This document shows, in pieces, positions 17,781 to 25,025 of a DNA stretch of 35,838 nt. The stretch spans positions 1 through 35,838 of the forward strand of contig JAFGFF010000352.1 in assembly GCA_016931075.1 (NCBI GenBank). The letters run 5' to 3'. The stretch comes from Pirellulales bacterium. GTDB lineage: Bacteria; Planctomycetota; Planctomycetia; Pirellulales; Thermoguttaceae. The notes beneath the pieces were generated by a model. It was given only the letters and a program-made list of their open reading frames with translations. It did no database searches and had not been told where the DNA came from. Made by a program: the position numbers and the translations under genes. Each line of letters starts with the position of its first letter. The first letter of the stretch is position 1.

Positions 17781-18044
17781 TTAGCCTCGGTCAGGCTGCT
17801 CCCGCGGCGGATCGGTCCGGCGCGACGGAATCCGCGGCTCACTTGAAGGTGCTAAAATGTGGGTCGCAAGTGGGCCCACGTCAAGCATTTGCCCTCGGCC
17901 AACCGCCGGCGGAAGGACCCCCGCCAGGATGCGGCGGAGGGACAACTGGAGTGGCATTCCTCGGCCGGCCGGGCAGAAAGAACATGCCCACGGACTGCCA
18001 CCTGCAAAAAAGAACGACGCGAGTGACGAGACGCACCGGGACAT
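17781..18044 (-). CDS. Small ORF under the riboswitch, 87 aa, unknown
   Basis: ATG 18044 (MSRCVSSLASFFFAGGSPWA) is preceded by a consensus Shine-Dalgarno AAGGAGG (18056-18050) with a 5-base spacer, directly after the c-di-GMP aptamer. That context is the main reason to call it. The predicted peptide has four Cys in its first ~30 residues, a weak hydrophobic start and a basic, Pro/Arg-rich end. Codon usage is not strongly biased like neighbouring genes and I recognise no family. It ends 124 bases before the vWA start at 17656. It may be a true small protein, a regulatory leader peptide for the vWA gene, or a decayed gene that still carries its riboswitch. Confidence 0.4.
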   Translation of the reverse strand: MSRCVSSLASFFFAGGSPWACSFCPAGRGMPLQLSLRRILAGVLPPAVGRGQMLDVGPLATHILAPSSEPRIPSRRTDPPREQPDRG

Positions 18045-18069
18045 GGCAACCTCCTTGGGGCAAGGTTGC
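18042..18069 (-). promoter_or_regulatory. Riboswitch expression platform: hairpin covering the Shine-Dalgarno
   Basis: Directly 3' of the aptamer, GCAACC (18069-18064) can pair with GGTTGC (18051-18046). Inside it, CCTTG (18065-18061) can pair with CAAGG (18057-18053) across a CCC loop. Both pairings bury part of AAGGAGG before the ATG at 18044. This is what a translation-controlling platform looks like. Whether ligand favours the open or closed state cannot be read from the sequence. Confidence 0.65.
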
Positions 18070-18151
18070 GCCCTTCGGCAGCCTGGCTGACTCGCGAGCG
18101 AGTCCCGTGGCTTTGCGTCCCGACCTCGCGATCGGTTTGCCTTTTCGGCGG
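18070..18151 (-). promoter_or_regulatory. Cyclic di-GMP-I (GEMM-I) riboswitch aptamer
   Basis: The minus strand reads GGCAAACC, a CCGATC-GCGA-GGTCGG stem with a GNRA loop, the near-invariant GGGACGCAAAGCC, a variable hairpin GACTCG-CTCG-CGAGTC, and GCCAGGCTGCCGAA. These are the conserved blocks of the GEMM-I aptamer in order. The G at 18141 corresponds to the G (G20 in the Vibrio Vc2 aptamer) that pairs with one guanine of c-di-GMP; cGAMP-sensing variants usually have A there, so c-di-GMP is the expected ligand. A closing stem CGCC/GGCG fits the ends. The aptamer lies upstream of a small ORF and the TadG-like vWA gene, in line with c-di-GMP control of surface structures. The RNA class is clear; the gene or genes it controls are inferred. 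Confidence 0.94.
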
Positions 18152-18223
18152 CGAGAACTGCCCGTCAAATAAGACGGTGATTCACAGCCCATTTCTTCAC
18201 GAGGGAACAATCCCTCTATAAAA

Positions 18224-18252
18224 CGGATAGCTTACGAAATCCAGCCTGTCAA
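18224..18252 (-). promoter_or_regulatory. Candidate promoter for the riboswitch transcript
   Basis: On the minus strand, TTGACA (18252-18247), a 17-bp spacer and TATCCG (18229-18224; 3 of 6). A hairpin GAGGGA-TTGT-TCCCTC (18216-18201) follows just downstream. The aptamer would begin about 65 bases after the start site. The -35 is perfect, the -10 weak. Confidence 0.4.
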
Positions 18253-18368
18253 ATCGGCGAAATAAGTACGGAATCCGTCTAGTAGTTCGGGCGCCATGCT
18301 CCACGCTTGCGTGGGCATTATGGAGACAACAGGACACCCTACCCTGGAAACATGACCGGAAAGGCGCC

Positions 18369-18440
18369 TGTAGGAGGCGACTCCTGTCGCCGAATGCCTA
18401 CCAGACAGCCTCCATTCGGCGACGGGAGTCGCCTCCTACA
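18369..18440. repeat. Paired inverted palindromes (BIME-like element, TGTAGGAGGCGAC family)
   Basis: Two 28-nt arms in inverted orientation (18369-18396 and 18413-18440) differ at a single base. Each arm is itself a hairpin: GGCGAC-TCCT-GTCGCC (18376-18391) and GGCGAC-GGGA-GTCGCC (18418-18433). Outer ends are TGTAGGAGGCGAC and GTCGCCTCCTACA. It lies just after the 3' end of the alpha/beta hydrolase gene and could also stop or protect its transcript. Confidence 0.85.
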
Positions 18441-18467
18441 AAGCAGGATCCGTCGTGCAACGGGGCC

Positions 18468-19457
18468 CTACTCGGGCTGATCGTCTTCCAGGAACGCGTA
18501 CCACGGAAGGCGGCAACGGAGTGAAGGAGCGCCGAGGTAGTGGCGCCAGCCGTGTGCCCGCCCGACGCTGCACTGCACGCCGAGCACCTCGACCTTTTCT
18601 CGCTCAGGACCCAAATGAGAGGGGCAGGCTGGCCCCGTGGATCCCAGCGCTTCGGGACCACCGCGTCCGTACAAGCGCGGATACCATCGCAGCACGCGGT
18701 CGCCCGGGTTGCAGGTGACGAGCATCCGGTCCACCGGCGCGAGCGCCTGACCGTTTCGCCGGTCGGGCAGAAGCCAGGCGTTGTCCATGGCCGCTGCGAT
18801 GAGAACGGCACGTAGCGGACGCGCGGGCCGCGACGCCTCGGGCAGACCTCGTCGACCGACTTGACCGCCGGCGAGTATTTCGAGAGCACCGCAAATGATC
18901 CGAGCGCCGAAGCTATGTCCAACCAGTCCGACGGGCGTTTTGGCGTCCATCCGATCGAGGCTTCGGGCGAGATAATAGGCCTGAACGTCGCTCTGGGCCG
19001 CCTTCCGTTGGGCATCGTCCCGAATCCGGCCTCGTGCCCGGGTCGAAGGCCACGACCAGATCACCAGCCGCCAAGGCCGCTCGCCCGCCGACCGCGATAG
19101 GACTTGCGAAAGACTCATCCCCTCCGCCACAGCCGTCGACGAATCGACGTCGTAGCCGTGAATGAAGAACGTCGTCGGTCCACCTGAAGCAACCGCTTCT
19201 AAAAAGGCCTTTTCATCGGCCGTTTCCCATCCGCATAGATCGGTCCGGCGTTGGTAGTCCAACTCGGCGTTTTGGACGGCCTCCCAATCGCAACGCGGCG
19301 CGCACCGCGTGTTGACAATCCAGACCTCACCCAAGGCCGCCAGGGCCGCTGAGGTCCAGGCCGTCAAGAACAGAATGGCAAGGAGGACAAGGGCAGTTCG
19401 ACCGACGCTGCTGGTCGACCGCCACGGGAGGGACGTTCTTCTTGGGTGCATGCTCAT
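18468..19457 (-). CDS. Exported or membrane-anchored alpha/beta hydrolase, serine type
   Basis: A 329-aa protein from ATG 19457 (MSMHPRRTSLPWRSTSS); a second ATG at 19451 is equally possible. Longer in-frame starts add sequence without a signal. Residues about 22-42 (GRTALVLLAILFLTAWTSAALA) form a signal peptide or anchor. The hydrolase part has TTFFIHGYDVDSS (oxyanion-hole HG motif), nucleophile elbow GLVGHSFGARI with S182, a later NPGDRVLRWYP segment that may carry the acid, and GWRHYLGAP with the likely catalytic His. The HGYDVDSS and GHSFGAR style resembles DUF900-type planctomycete hydrolases. The substrate is unknown. It is divergent from the small lipoprotein gene at 19660. Confidence 0.8.
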   Translation of the reverse strand: MSMHPRRTSLPWRSTSSVGRTALVLLAILFLTAWTSAALAALGEVWIVNTRCAPRCDWEAVQNAELDYQRRTDLCGWETADEKAFLEAVASGGPTTFFIHGYDVDSSTAVAEGMSLSQVLSRSAGERPWRLVIWSWPSTRARGRIRDDAQRKAAQSDVQAYYLARSLDRMDAKTPVGLVGHSFGARIICGALEILAGGQVGRRGLPEASRPARPLRAVLIAAAMDNAWLLPDRRNGQALAPVDRMLVTCNPGDRVLRWYPRLYGRGGPEALGSTGPACPSHLGPEREKVEVLGVQCSVGRAHGWRHYLGAPSLRCRLPWYAFLEDDQPE

Positions 19458-19573
19458 GGTCAGTAGGACGCGGAAAGTAAGTATGCGGAAACACGTACGA
19501 AAATGTAGCCTCAAAAACGGGGTCGTGTTGAAAAAATGGGCGCGATGTTTCTGAAAAAAAACGGCCGTTGCGT

Positions 19574-19601
19574 TTGCACATCGTCCTTTGTGGTGTAGAG
19601 T
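19574..19601 (+). promoter_or_regulatory. Candidate promoter of the small lipoprotein gene
   Basis: TTGCAC (19574-19579), a 16-bp spacer, TAGAGT (19596-19601). It lies about 58 bases before the ATG at 19660, in the gap shared with the divergent hydrolase gene. Confidence 0.35.
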
Positions 19602-19659
19602 TGTCTGTCCCATGCTGCTTGGGCATGGGAAGATTCCCTCTCGATTGGAGATTCGAGTG

Positions 19660-19878
19660 ATGAAGAGGCTCCTACTCTTGACGGCTGTGACGGTCATGAT
19701 GGCCGGAACGACTGGATGCCGCTGCTGGGATTGGCTGTGCCGCGGCGCCGGCTATCCGCCTGCCGCCCAGACCGTGGTGGTGCCGGATTCGGGCTGTGGT
19801 AACACGTGCAACTTGCCGGTCAATGCATGCGGACAGGTCTTGCCAGAACCGGCCGCCTACGGCCAACCGGGCAGTTGA
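19660..19878 (+). CDS. Small Cys-rich lipoprotein, unknown function
   Basis: A 72-aa protein. ATG 19660 (MKRLLLLTAVTVMMAGTTGC) has GGAG about 9 bases upstream and starts a typical lipoprotein signal peptide, with TTGC as a lipobox-like end so that Cys20 would be lipidated. An ATG farther upstream (19588) would bury this signal. The mature part is short, with CRCWDWLCRG, several other Cys, and a Gly/Pro-rich tail ending PAAYGQPGS. Disulfides are likely if it is exported. Similar tiny lipoproteins are common in planctomycetes, without a known role. Confidence 0.7.
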   Translation: MKRLLLLTAVTVMMAGTTGCRCWDWLCRGAGYPPAAQTVVVPDSGCGNTCNLPVNACGQVLPEPAAYGQPGS

Positions 19879-19892
19879 AGACACGGTCCGAA

Positions 19893-19965
19893 GTACCCCG
19901 CGCTAAGCCGCGGTCGTTGACGTGCCGACGATGGTGATCGTATATCCGCCGAGCGCGCGGGGTAC
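19893..19965. repeat. Widely spaced inverted repeat GTACCCCGCGC / GCGCGGGGTAC
   Basis: A perfect 11-bp inverted repeat (19893-19903 and 19955-19965) with a 51-bp centre, located 14 bases after the lipoprotein stop. It could form a long stem or be another paired-palindrome element whose inner hairpins have decayed. Confidence 0.5.
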
Positions 19966-20014
19966 GTGAGTAAAGAAGACATACCGCCCTCCCTGGGCTC
20001 TCCGATGCGGTGTC

Positions 20015-20059
20015 GGCTGCGTCTGAGGCGCGCCATCCTGAAGGCGCCCAGACGCGGCT
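20015..20059. terminator. Hairpin between convergent lipoprotein and pheT genes
   Basis: GCGTCTG (20019-20025) and CAGACGC (20049-20055) are perfect complements, extended on both sides by imperfect pairing (GTCGGCTG with CGGCTGAC outside, GGCGC with GCGCC inside). It lies 32 bases after the pheT stop (minus strand) and after the lipoprotein gene (plus strand), so a bidirectional stop is plausible. There is no run of T on either side. Confidence 0.45.
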
Positions 20060-20086
20060 GACGTCCGCTTTTTGTGCGCGCAGGGC

Positions 20087-22102
20087 CTACGCCCGAAGCT
20101 CGGCGCCGTGGGCCTGACCACAGGCGGCAACGACCTCATCGCGGATGCGGTCGGCTTCCTGGTTGGTCATGGTGCCGTCGCTCCAGCGGAGCGTAAGCGT
20201 CATCAAGAGGCTCTTCTTGCCTTTGCCCAGCCGCTTCTCGTCGCGATAGGTGTCGACGTAGGCCAGGTCTTCGAAGTAGGCCTGGGCCCCGGCGCAGACG
20301 GTCGAGGCGACGTCGGCCCAGCGGACCGTCTCGTCGACAACCAGGTTCAAATCCCGCGTGACGGCCGGGTAGGTGGGCAGCGTCTGGTACTGCGGGACAA
20401 GCTTCGCCACGCGGATCAACTCGTCCATGCGCAACTCGGCGATCGTGGCCGGCTGGCGGAGTTCGAACTGTTTGAGCCCTTCAGGGCCCACCTCGCCCAG
20501 GTAGCCCAACACGTTCCCGTCAAGCGTCAACCGGCACGCTCGATCCGAATCGAGAAGGTCAAACTGGACTGGCATGGCCTCGAGCTTCGCTGCGGGGTCC
20601 AAGGCCGCGAGGATCGTCTCGACCGCGCCTTTCACCTCGGTGAAACCAGCCCCACAGACCAGGCCCAGGGTCAACTGTTCCTCGGGCAGCTTCTTCCCGC
20701 GCGGCAGATACACCCGGGCGATCTCGAACAACTCGGCGTCGGCGTTGCCCAGCGACTGGTTCGTCCGCCGGGCGGCCAGGAGGCTCGGAATGAGACTCAG
20801 TCGCAACCGGTCGGCCCCGCGGATGACCGGCGCGATGCTGGCCAGCGGTTCGGCCTCGGTCCAAGGCGAGAACGCCTGACTCGTCGCCTCGTCGACCACG
20901 CTCAGTGTGATTGCTTCGTCGTAGCCCAGCGAGGTCAGCACGCCCCGGACCTTTTGGGCCACGCGGTCTTCCGGCCGGCGAGTCGAGGCAACCATCGGCA
21001 CGCCGACGTCCTGCGGAATAGCGTCGTAGCCGTGGATCCGGGCAACCTCTTCGATCAGGTCGATCTCGCGCGACAGGTCTCTCCGCCAACTGGGCGGAAT
21101 CACTTCGACCCGATCCGCCTCGGCTCGAAGCTCTTCATTGCCCAGGGCGGTCAGAATTTTCCGGACCTTCTCGACCGGGACGTCAATGCCCAGGATCCGC
21201 GGAATCCGGTCCAGACGAAGCGTGATTGGTTTTCGTTTCGGCGGCGCTGGGCCGACGTCGACCACGCCCTGGCACAGTTGGCCGCCGGCCAGCTCCAGGA
21301 TCAGCTCGCAGCAACGCCGGCTGGCCCAATCGATGTTCTCGGCATCGATCCGCCGCTCGAAGCGGTAGGACGAGTCGCTGTGCAGGTTGAGCGTCCGCGC
21401 GGCTGTGCGGATGGCCACGGGTTCGAACTCGGCCGCCTCGATCAGGATATCACGCGTGGTTCGCGAGATTTCGGTCGCCGCCCCGCCCATCACGCCGCCG
21501 ATCGCCACCGGGTTATTGGTGTCCGCAATAACGCACGTGCCCGGGGGCAAGACGTAGTTCTTGTGATCGATCGCCTCGATCGTCTCGCCCAGCTTCGGCT
21601 CACGGACAATGATCTGAGACCCTTCGAGTCGGCCGAAATCGAATGTGTGCAGCGGCTGGCCGCATTCCATCAGCACGTAGTTCGAGATGTCGACTACGTT
21701 GTTGATCGGCGTGATGCCGACCGTCTCGAGCCGCCGGGCCATCCAGCCGGGGCTGGGCGCGATCTTCACGCCGCGGATTACCCGGGCCGTGTAGCGAAAA
21801 CACAACTCCAGGCAGTCGATCCGCACCCGAACCTGCTCCTCGACCGGCGGACCCTTTTCTTGGACTTCGGCGGGCGGGATCTTCAACGCTTTGTCCCAGA
21901 GCACGGCCACCTCGCGGGCCACGCCGAGATGGCCCAGGCAGTCGGGCCGGTTGCTGGTCACTTCGAGGTCCACGGCCAGGTCGCCGTCGATCTCCTCGGT
22001 GTCCTCGTGGTTGAGCCCGGCCATCATCAGCCGTTGCTCCAACTCGGCAAGCGGCATGTCCAGGTCGACGTATTGCTTGAGCCAGTTCCAGGAAACGATC
22101 AT
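20087..22102 (-). CDS. pheT: Phenylalanine--tRNA ligase beta subunit, short form without the EMAP-like tRNA-binding domain
   Basis: A 671-aa beta subunit of the alpha2-beta2 PheRS. ATG 22102 (MIVSWNWLKQYVDLDMPLAE) is the canonical PheT start; the frame stays open far upstream, but that overlaps pheS. In most bacteria (~800 aa) an OB-fold tRNA-binding domain of about 110 residues follows the first ~40; here MAGLNHEDTEEIDGD runs straight into LEVTSNRPDCLGHLGVARE, so that domain is absent. The rest is normal: B3/B4 editing region (TPINNVVDISNYVLMECGQP), B5, the catalytic-like core, and the C-terminal ferredoxin-fold anticodon-binding domain (LPTYPAVTRDLNLVVDE). It starts 11 bases after pheS and is the last gene of the translation cluster. 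Confidence 0.95.
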   Translation of the reverse strand: MIVSWNWLKQYVDLDMPLAELEQRLMMAGLNHEDTEEIDGDLAVDLEVTSNRPDCLGHLGVAREVAVLWDKALKIPPAEVQEKGPPVEEQVRVRIDCLELCFRYTARVIRGVKIAPSPGWMARRLETVGITPINNVVDISNYVLMECGQPLHTFDFGRLEGSQIIVREPKLGETIEAIDHKNYVLPPGTCVIADTNNPVAIGGVMGGAATEISRTTRDILIEAAEFEPVAIRTAARTLNLHSDSSYRFERRIDAENIDWASRRCCELILELAGGQLCQGVVDVGPAPPKRKPITLRLDRIPRILGIDVPVEKVRKILTALGNEELRAEADRVEVIPPSWRRDLSREIDLIEEVARIHGYDAIPQDVGVPMVASTRRPEDRVAQKVRGVLTSLGYDEAITLSVVDEATSQAFSPWTEAEPLASIAPVIRGADRLRLSLIPSLLAARRTNQSLGNADAELFEIARVYLPRGKKLPEEQLTLGLVCGAGFTEVKGAVETILAALDPAAKLEAMPVQFDLLDSDRACRLTLDGNVLGYLGEVGPEGLKQFELRQPATIAELRMDELIRVAKLVPQYQTLPTYPAVTRDLNLVVDETVRWADVASTVCAGAQAYFEDLAYVDTYRDEKRLGKGKKSLLMTLTLRWSDGTMTNQEADRIRDEVVAACGQAHGAELRA

Positions 22103-22113
22103 GGACGGACTTC

Positions 22114-23169
22114 CTAGTGAAACTGCCGCAGGAACCGGACGTCGTTCTTGAAGAACTCGCGAATATCGGTGACGCCGTGGCGCCGGGCGCAGATGCGTTC
22201 GATGCCCAGGCCGAAGGCCAGGCCGCTGACCTCGTCCGGATCGTAGCCGACCGAGGCTAGGACGTTCGGGTCGACCATGCCGGCGCCGCCGAACTCGATC
22301 CAGCCCCCGTCGTAGCTCATGTCCACTTCGACGCTCGGCTCGGTGAACGGGAAGAAGGACGGCCGGAACCGGACCTCGACGTCGTCCTGGAAGAAGCTGG
22401 CGGCGAACAGGTGCAGGATGCTCTTCAGATCGGCCATCGTGACGTGGCGGTCGATCAACAGGCCTTCGATCTGGTGGAACATCGGGTAATGGGTGGCGTC
22501 GGCCGTGTCGGGACGATAAACACGACCTAGCGAGATGATCCGCACGGGCGGCTTCGTCTTCTCCATCACGCGGATCTGGACCGTGCTCGTCTGGCTTCGC
22601 AGGAGCCATTTCTGCCGATCGGCCCCGGCAGCGTCAGCCCGGTCGGGGCCCGCGCCCACCGCTCCCGTGGCCAAATAAAAATTGTCCAACGGGTCGCGGG
22701 CCGGGTGTTCCAGCGGGATGTTCAGGGCCTCGAAGTTGTGCCAGAGGTCCTCGACCTCGGGCCCCTCGGCCACGGTGAACCCGAGCCGGCCCATGATGTC
22801 GGTCAGCTCTTCGATCGTCTGCGTGATCGGGTGGAGCCGGCCTAGGCGGCGGCGAACGCCGGGGATGGTTGGGTCAAACTGGCTGCCGGTCCGAGCGCCG
22901 GAAGCGGCATTTTTTAGCCGGTCAGTCGCGGCGACCAAGGCGGCTTCGACTTGATTTTTGACTTCGTTGAATCGTTTGCCGGCGGCCGGTTTGTCCGCCT
23001 TGTCGACCTTGCCCAAGCCTTTCTGGACAGCCCGAAGCCGACCACTCTTGGCCCCGAGGAACTCGACCCGGGCCGCTTCAACCGCCTCGGCGCCTCCGGC
23101 AGAGCCGAAGGCCTTGTCGGCCTGGGCGGCCAGTTGATCCAGTTCAGCAAGGAATTCGTCGAGAGCCAT
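22114..23169 (-). CDS. pheS: Phenylalanine--tRNA ligase alpha subunit
   Basis: The 351-aa catalytic alpha subunit of PheRS. The N-terminal coiled coil is visible ([40 protein letters not shown]). Class II signatures follow: [19 protein letters not shown], the motif 2 region [20 protein letters not shown] with [10 protein letters not shown], and motif 3 [20 protein letters not shown], ending [15 protein letters not shown]. Length matches the family. It lies 182 bp after rplT, with a paired palindrome in that gap, and 11 bp before pheT, so the two subunits are probably made together. Confidence 0.97.
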   Translation of the reverse strand: MALDEFLAELDQLAAQADKAFGSAGGAEAVEAARVEFLGAKSGRLRAVQKGLGKVDKADKPAAGKRFNEVKNQVEAALVAATDRLKNAASGARTGSQFDPTIPGVRRRLGRLHPITQTIEELTDIMGRLGFTVAEGPEVEDLWHNFEALNIPLEHPARDPLDNFYLATGAVGAGPDRADAAGADRQKWLLRSQTSTVQIRVMEKTKPPVRIISLGRVYRPDTADATHYPMFHQIEGLLIDRHVTMADLKSILHLFAASFFQDDVEVRFRPSFFPFTEPSVEVDMSYDGGWIEFGGAGMVDPNVLASVGYDPDEVSGLAFGLGIERICARRHGVTDIREFFKNDVRFLRQFH

Positions 23170-23261
23170 GGCTCGCCAAACCGCACCGGTGCGAACATAT
23201 CACACCGATGCCTGTTAGAACATTCTCGTAGATCAGCAATCGTACGGAAAAACCGGAATCG

Positions 23262-23329
23262 AGTGCCACTGGCTCCGCCAGTGCTGGGAAGAACGGGCAC
23301 AGGTGCACTGGTCAAAGCCAGTGGCACCC
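23262..23329. repeat. Paired inverted palindromes (BIME-like element, CACTGGC family), copy 2
   Basis: Left arm CACTGGC-TCC-GCCAGTG (23267-23283) is a perfect 7-bp hairpin; right arm CACTGGTCAAAGCCAGTG (23306-23323) keeps 6 bp. Outer edges are GTGCCACTGG and CCAGTGGCAC. It sits between rplT and pheS inside the likely operon. Confidence 0.85.
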
Positions 23330-23351
23330 GTCGTGGCCCGTTGTGTCCCGA

Positions 23352-23708
23352 TCAGGCAGCCAGGACTTCCTTGACACGTTCGACGAGTTGGTCGAACGCG
23401 ACCGGATCGTTGACGGCCATGTCGGCCAGGATCTTGCGATCCAATTGGATGTTGGCCTTGTCCAGCCCGTGGATGAACTCGCTATAGCGTAGCCCTCGCA
23501 TTCGGACGGCGGCGTTGATACGGATGATCCACAGCTTGCGGAACTCGCGTTTTCGCGCGCGTCGATCGCGAAAGGCGTAGGCTCCCGCGCGCAGCAGGGT
23601 TTCCTTGGCGGACCGCAAGAGCGTTCCTCGCCCGCCGCGATAGCCCTTCACTTTGCGGAAGAGGCGTCGTTTGGCCTTGTTTCGGGCGGCGCCTTTGATC
23701 GTTCTCAT
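23352..23708 (-). CDS. rplT: Large ribosomal subunit protein bL20
   Basis: A 118-aa ribosomal protein that binds 23S rRNA early in 50S assembly. The basic N-terminal arm ([36 protein letters not shown]) and the globular part ([40 protein letters not shown]) are characteristic. Length is standard. It follows rpmI in the conserved infC-rpmI-rplT order. In other bacteria L20 represses its own operon by binding the leader; no matching leader structure was recognised here. Confidence 0.98.
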   Translation of the reverse strand: MRTIKGAARNKAKRRLFRKVKGYRGGRGTLLRSAKETLLRAGAYAFRDRRARKREFRKLWIIRINAAVRMRGLRYSEFIHGLDKANIQLDRKILADMAVNDPVAFDQLVERVKEVLAA

Positions 23709-23824
23709 GAGATTCTATCACCTTCCAACATGAGTCAGCGGGAACCAGGCCCTTCCGCCACGGCGGAAGCGTTGTCCTGCCCGTCCCGCGAATACAACGG
23801 TCGTGTCGACCGTTTTTCGCCTTG

Positions 23825-23890
23825 TGTGCCACTGGCTCTGCCAGTGCTGTCGGGCGTCTGGATTCACACACTGGCAGAGCCAGTGGCACC
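23825..23890. repeat. Paired inverted palindromes (BIME-like element, CACTGGC family), copy 3
   Basis: The cleanest copy: CACTGGC-TCT-GCCAGTG (23830-23846) and CACTGGC-AGA-GCCAGTG (23869-23885), exact reverse complements of each other, flanked by GTGC and GCAC. It lies in the 198-bp gap between rpmI and rplT. Confidence 0.9.
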
Positions 23891-23906
23891 CTTGTTCAAC
23901 AGGCTG

Positions 23907-24110
23907 CTAGTAGCTGTTTCCAGCCAGGGCTTCGCGAATCTTGGTCGCTTCCAGACTGTCGACAACCCCAGTGCCGCGAAGCGTCCGCTTGCGTTTGTGG
24001 GACATGCGGGCGGCCAAGTGGCTGGTGCCGCTGCGGCGGTGTTTCGCCTTGCCGGACGCGGTCAGGCGGAAGCGTTTCTTCGTGCCCTTGTGGGTTTTCT
24101 GTTTCGGCAT
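23907..24110 (-). CDS. rpmI: Large ribosomal subunit protein bL35
   Basis: A 67-aa protein from ATG 24110 (MPKQKTHKGTKKRFRLTASG); an in-frame upstream ATG would add 13 residues not found in the family. KAKHRRSGTSHLAARMSHKR and KRTLRGTGVVDSLEATKIRE are the conserved L35 body. It binds 23S rRNA in the 50S subunit. It lies 226 bp after infC and may also be read from its own promoter. Confidence 0.97.
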   Translation of the reverse strand: MPKQKTHKGTKKRFRLTASGKAKHRRSGTSHLAARMSHKRKRTLRGTGVVDSLEATKIREALAGNSY

Positions 24111-24160
24111 GATCTCTTGGCCAGACAGGGGAACAGGGTCATTGGGCAATCAAACCCACC

Positions 24161-24166
24161 ATTATA
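24161..24166 (-). promoter_or_regulatory. Possible internal promoter before rpmI (-10 box only)
   Basis: A perfect TATAAT on the minus strand (24166-24161), about 50 bases before the rpmI start. No good -35 box is seen at the right distance, so the call is weak. Confidence 0.3.
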
Positions 24167-24336
24167 AACGACCCAAGGGCCGGGAAAAGGGGGATCGGCC
24201 AGATCGCGATGAAAATGAAGCCTGACCGCCAAATAACCCAACAGGGGGGCACTGACTCCGGAAGGAGCAAAGAACAAAGAGCGATCGAGCCGCCCAGGGC
24301 ACGACATACAGAAACCAGGAGAAAAAGGCAGACGGC

Positions 24337-24864
24337 CTACTTCGGCGCCAGGGTGCAGACGATCCGGCGGCCGTGTTGCGTCGGGGGCGCTTCCAGCTTG
24401 CCGACGTCTTCCAGTTGGGCGACCACTTCGTCCAGCACGCGGCGGCCCTCCTCGATATGGGCCAGCTCGCGACCCTTGAACATGACGATCAGCAGCACCT
24501 TGTCCTTGTGGGTCAGGAAGTCACGTGCCCGGTTGACCCGGACGTCGATGTCATGCTTGCCTGTCTTGGGCCGCACCCGGATTTCCTTCACCTTCGTCTG
24601 GTGCGTATGGGTACGGTGCTGGCGTTTCTTTTGCTGATACTTGAATTTGCCGAAATCCATGATTCGGCAAACGGGGGGGTCTTCCGTGGGGGCCACTTCG
24701 ACCAGATCCAAGTCGGCCTCGCGAGCCGCGGTGAGCGCCTCGAGGGTACTGAGAATCCCCAGTTGTGCCCCTTCTTCCCCGATCACCCGCACTCGCGGCG
24801 CACGAATCTGTTCGTTGATTCGTTGCTTGACAGGCCCGCCTGCCGTGTCCCAATTCTTCGCCAT
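24337..24864 (-). CDS. infC: Translation initiation factor IF-3
   Basis: A 175-aa factor that keeps 30S subunits free and checks start-codon pairing. N-domain: [40 protein letters not shown]. Linker [21 protein letters not shown]-domain: [34 protein letters not shown]. It starts with a normal ATG after GGAGAG, unlike the AUU of many gamma-proteobacteria used for autoregulation. It lies 161 bp after thrS with a promoter-like pair in that gap. Confidence 0.98.
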   Translation of the reverse strand: MAKNWDTAGGPVKQRINEQIRAPRVRVIGEEGAQLGILSTLEALTAAREADLDLVEVAPTEDPPVCRIMDFGKFKYQQKKRQHRTHTHQTKVKEIRVRPKTGKHDIDVRVNRARDFLTHKDKVLLIVMFKGRELAHIEEGRRVLDEVVAQLEDVGKLEAPPTQHGRRIVCTLAPK

Positions 24865-24946
24865 TTACTCTCCGTGTTCTGAGACTGGATGGTGGCCGGG
24901 ACAACGGGCAAAATCCCTCAATCCCAGCCTGTTTCTTTCTTCAAAG

Positions 24947-24975
24947 AGTATTCCGCAACACTCGTGCTCCGTCAA
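24947..24975 (-). promoter_or_regulatory. Candidate promoter of infC
   Basis: On the minus strand, TTGACG (24975-24970), a 17-bp spacer, AATACT (24952-24947; 4 of 6). The leader to the infC ATG at 24864 would be about 75 bases. It suggests that infC and the genes after it can be transcribed separately from thrS. Confidence 0.45.
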
Positions 24976-25025
24976 GCGCCGTCCGAAGGAAAGCTTCTTG
25001 CGAGCCCCCCCTACAGGTGGAATCA

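Noticed and set aside
20072-22117. A 681-codon plus-strand frame opposite pheT
   Set aside because: It is the mirror of a clear PheT coding sequence and shows no motif of its own.
22103-22609. In-frame extension of pheT by 169 codons
   Set aside because: It overlaps the 3' end of pheS, and the conserved PheT start MIVSWNWLKQYV is at 22102.
24111-24336. L20-type autoregulatory leader between infC and rpmI
   Set aside because: I could not recognise a structure like the known L20 binding sites; only a TATAAT box stands out.
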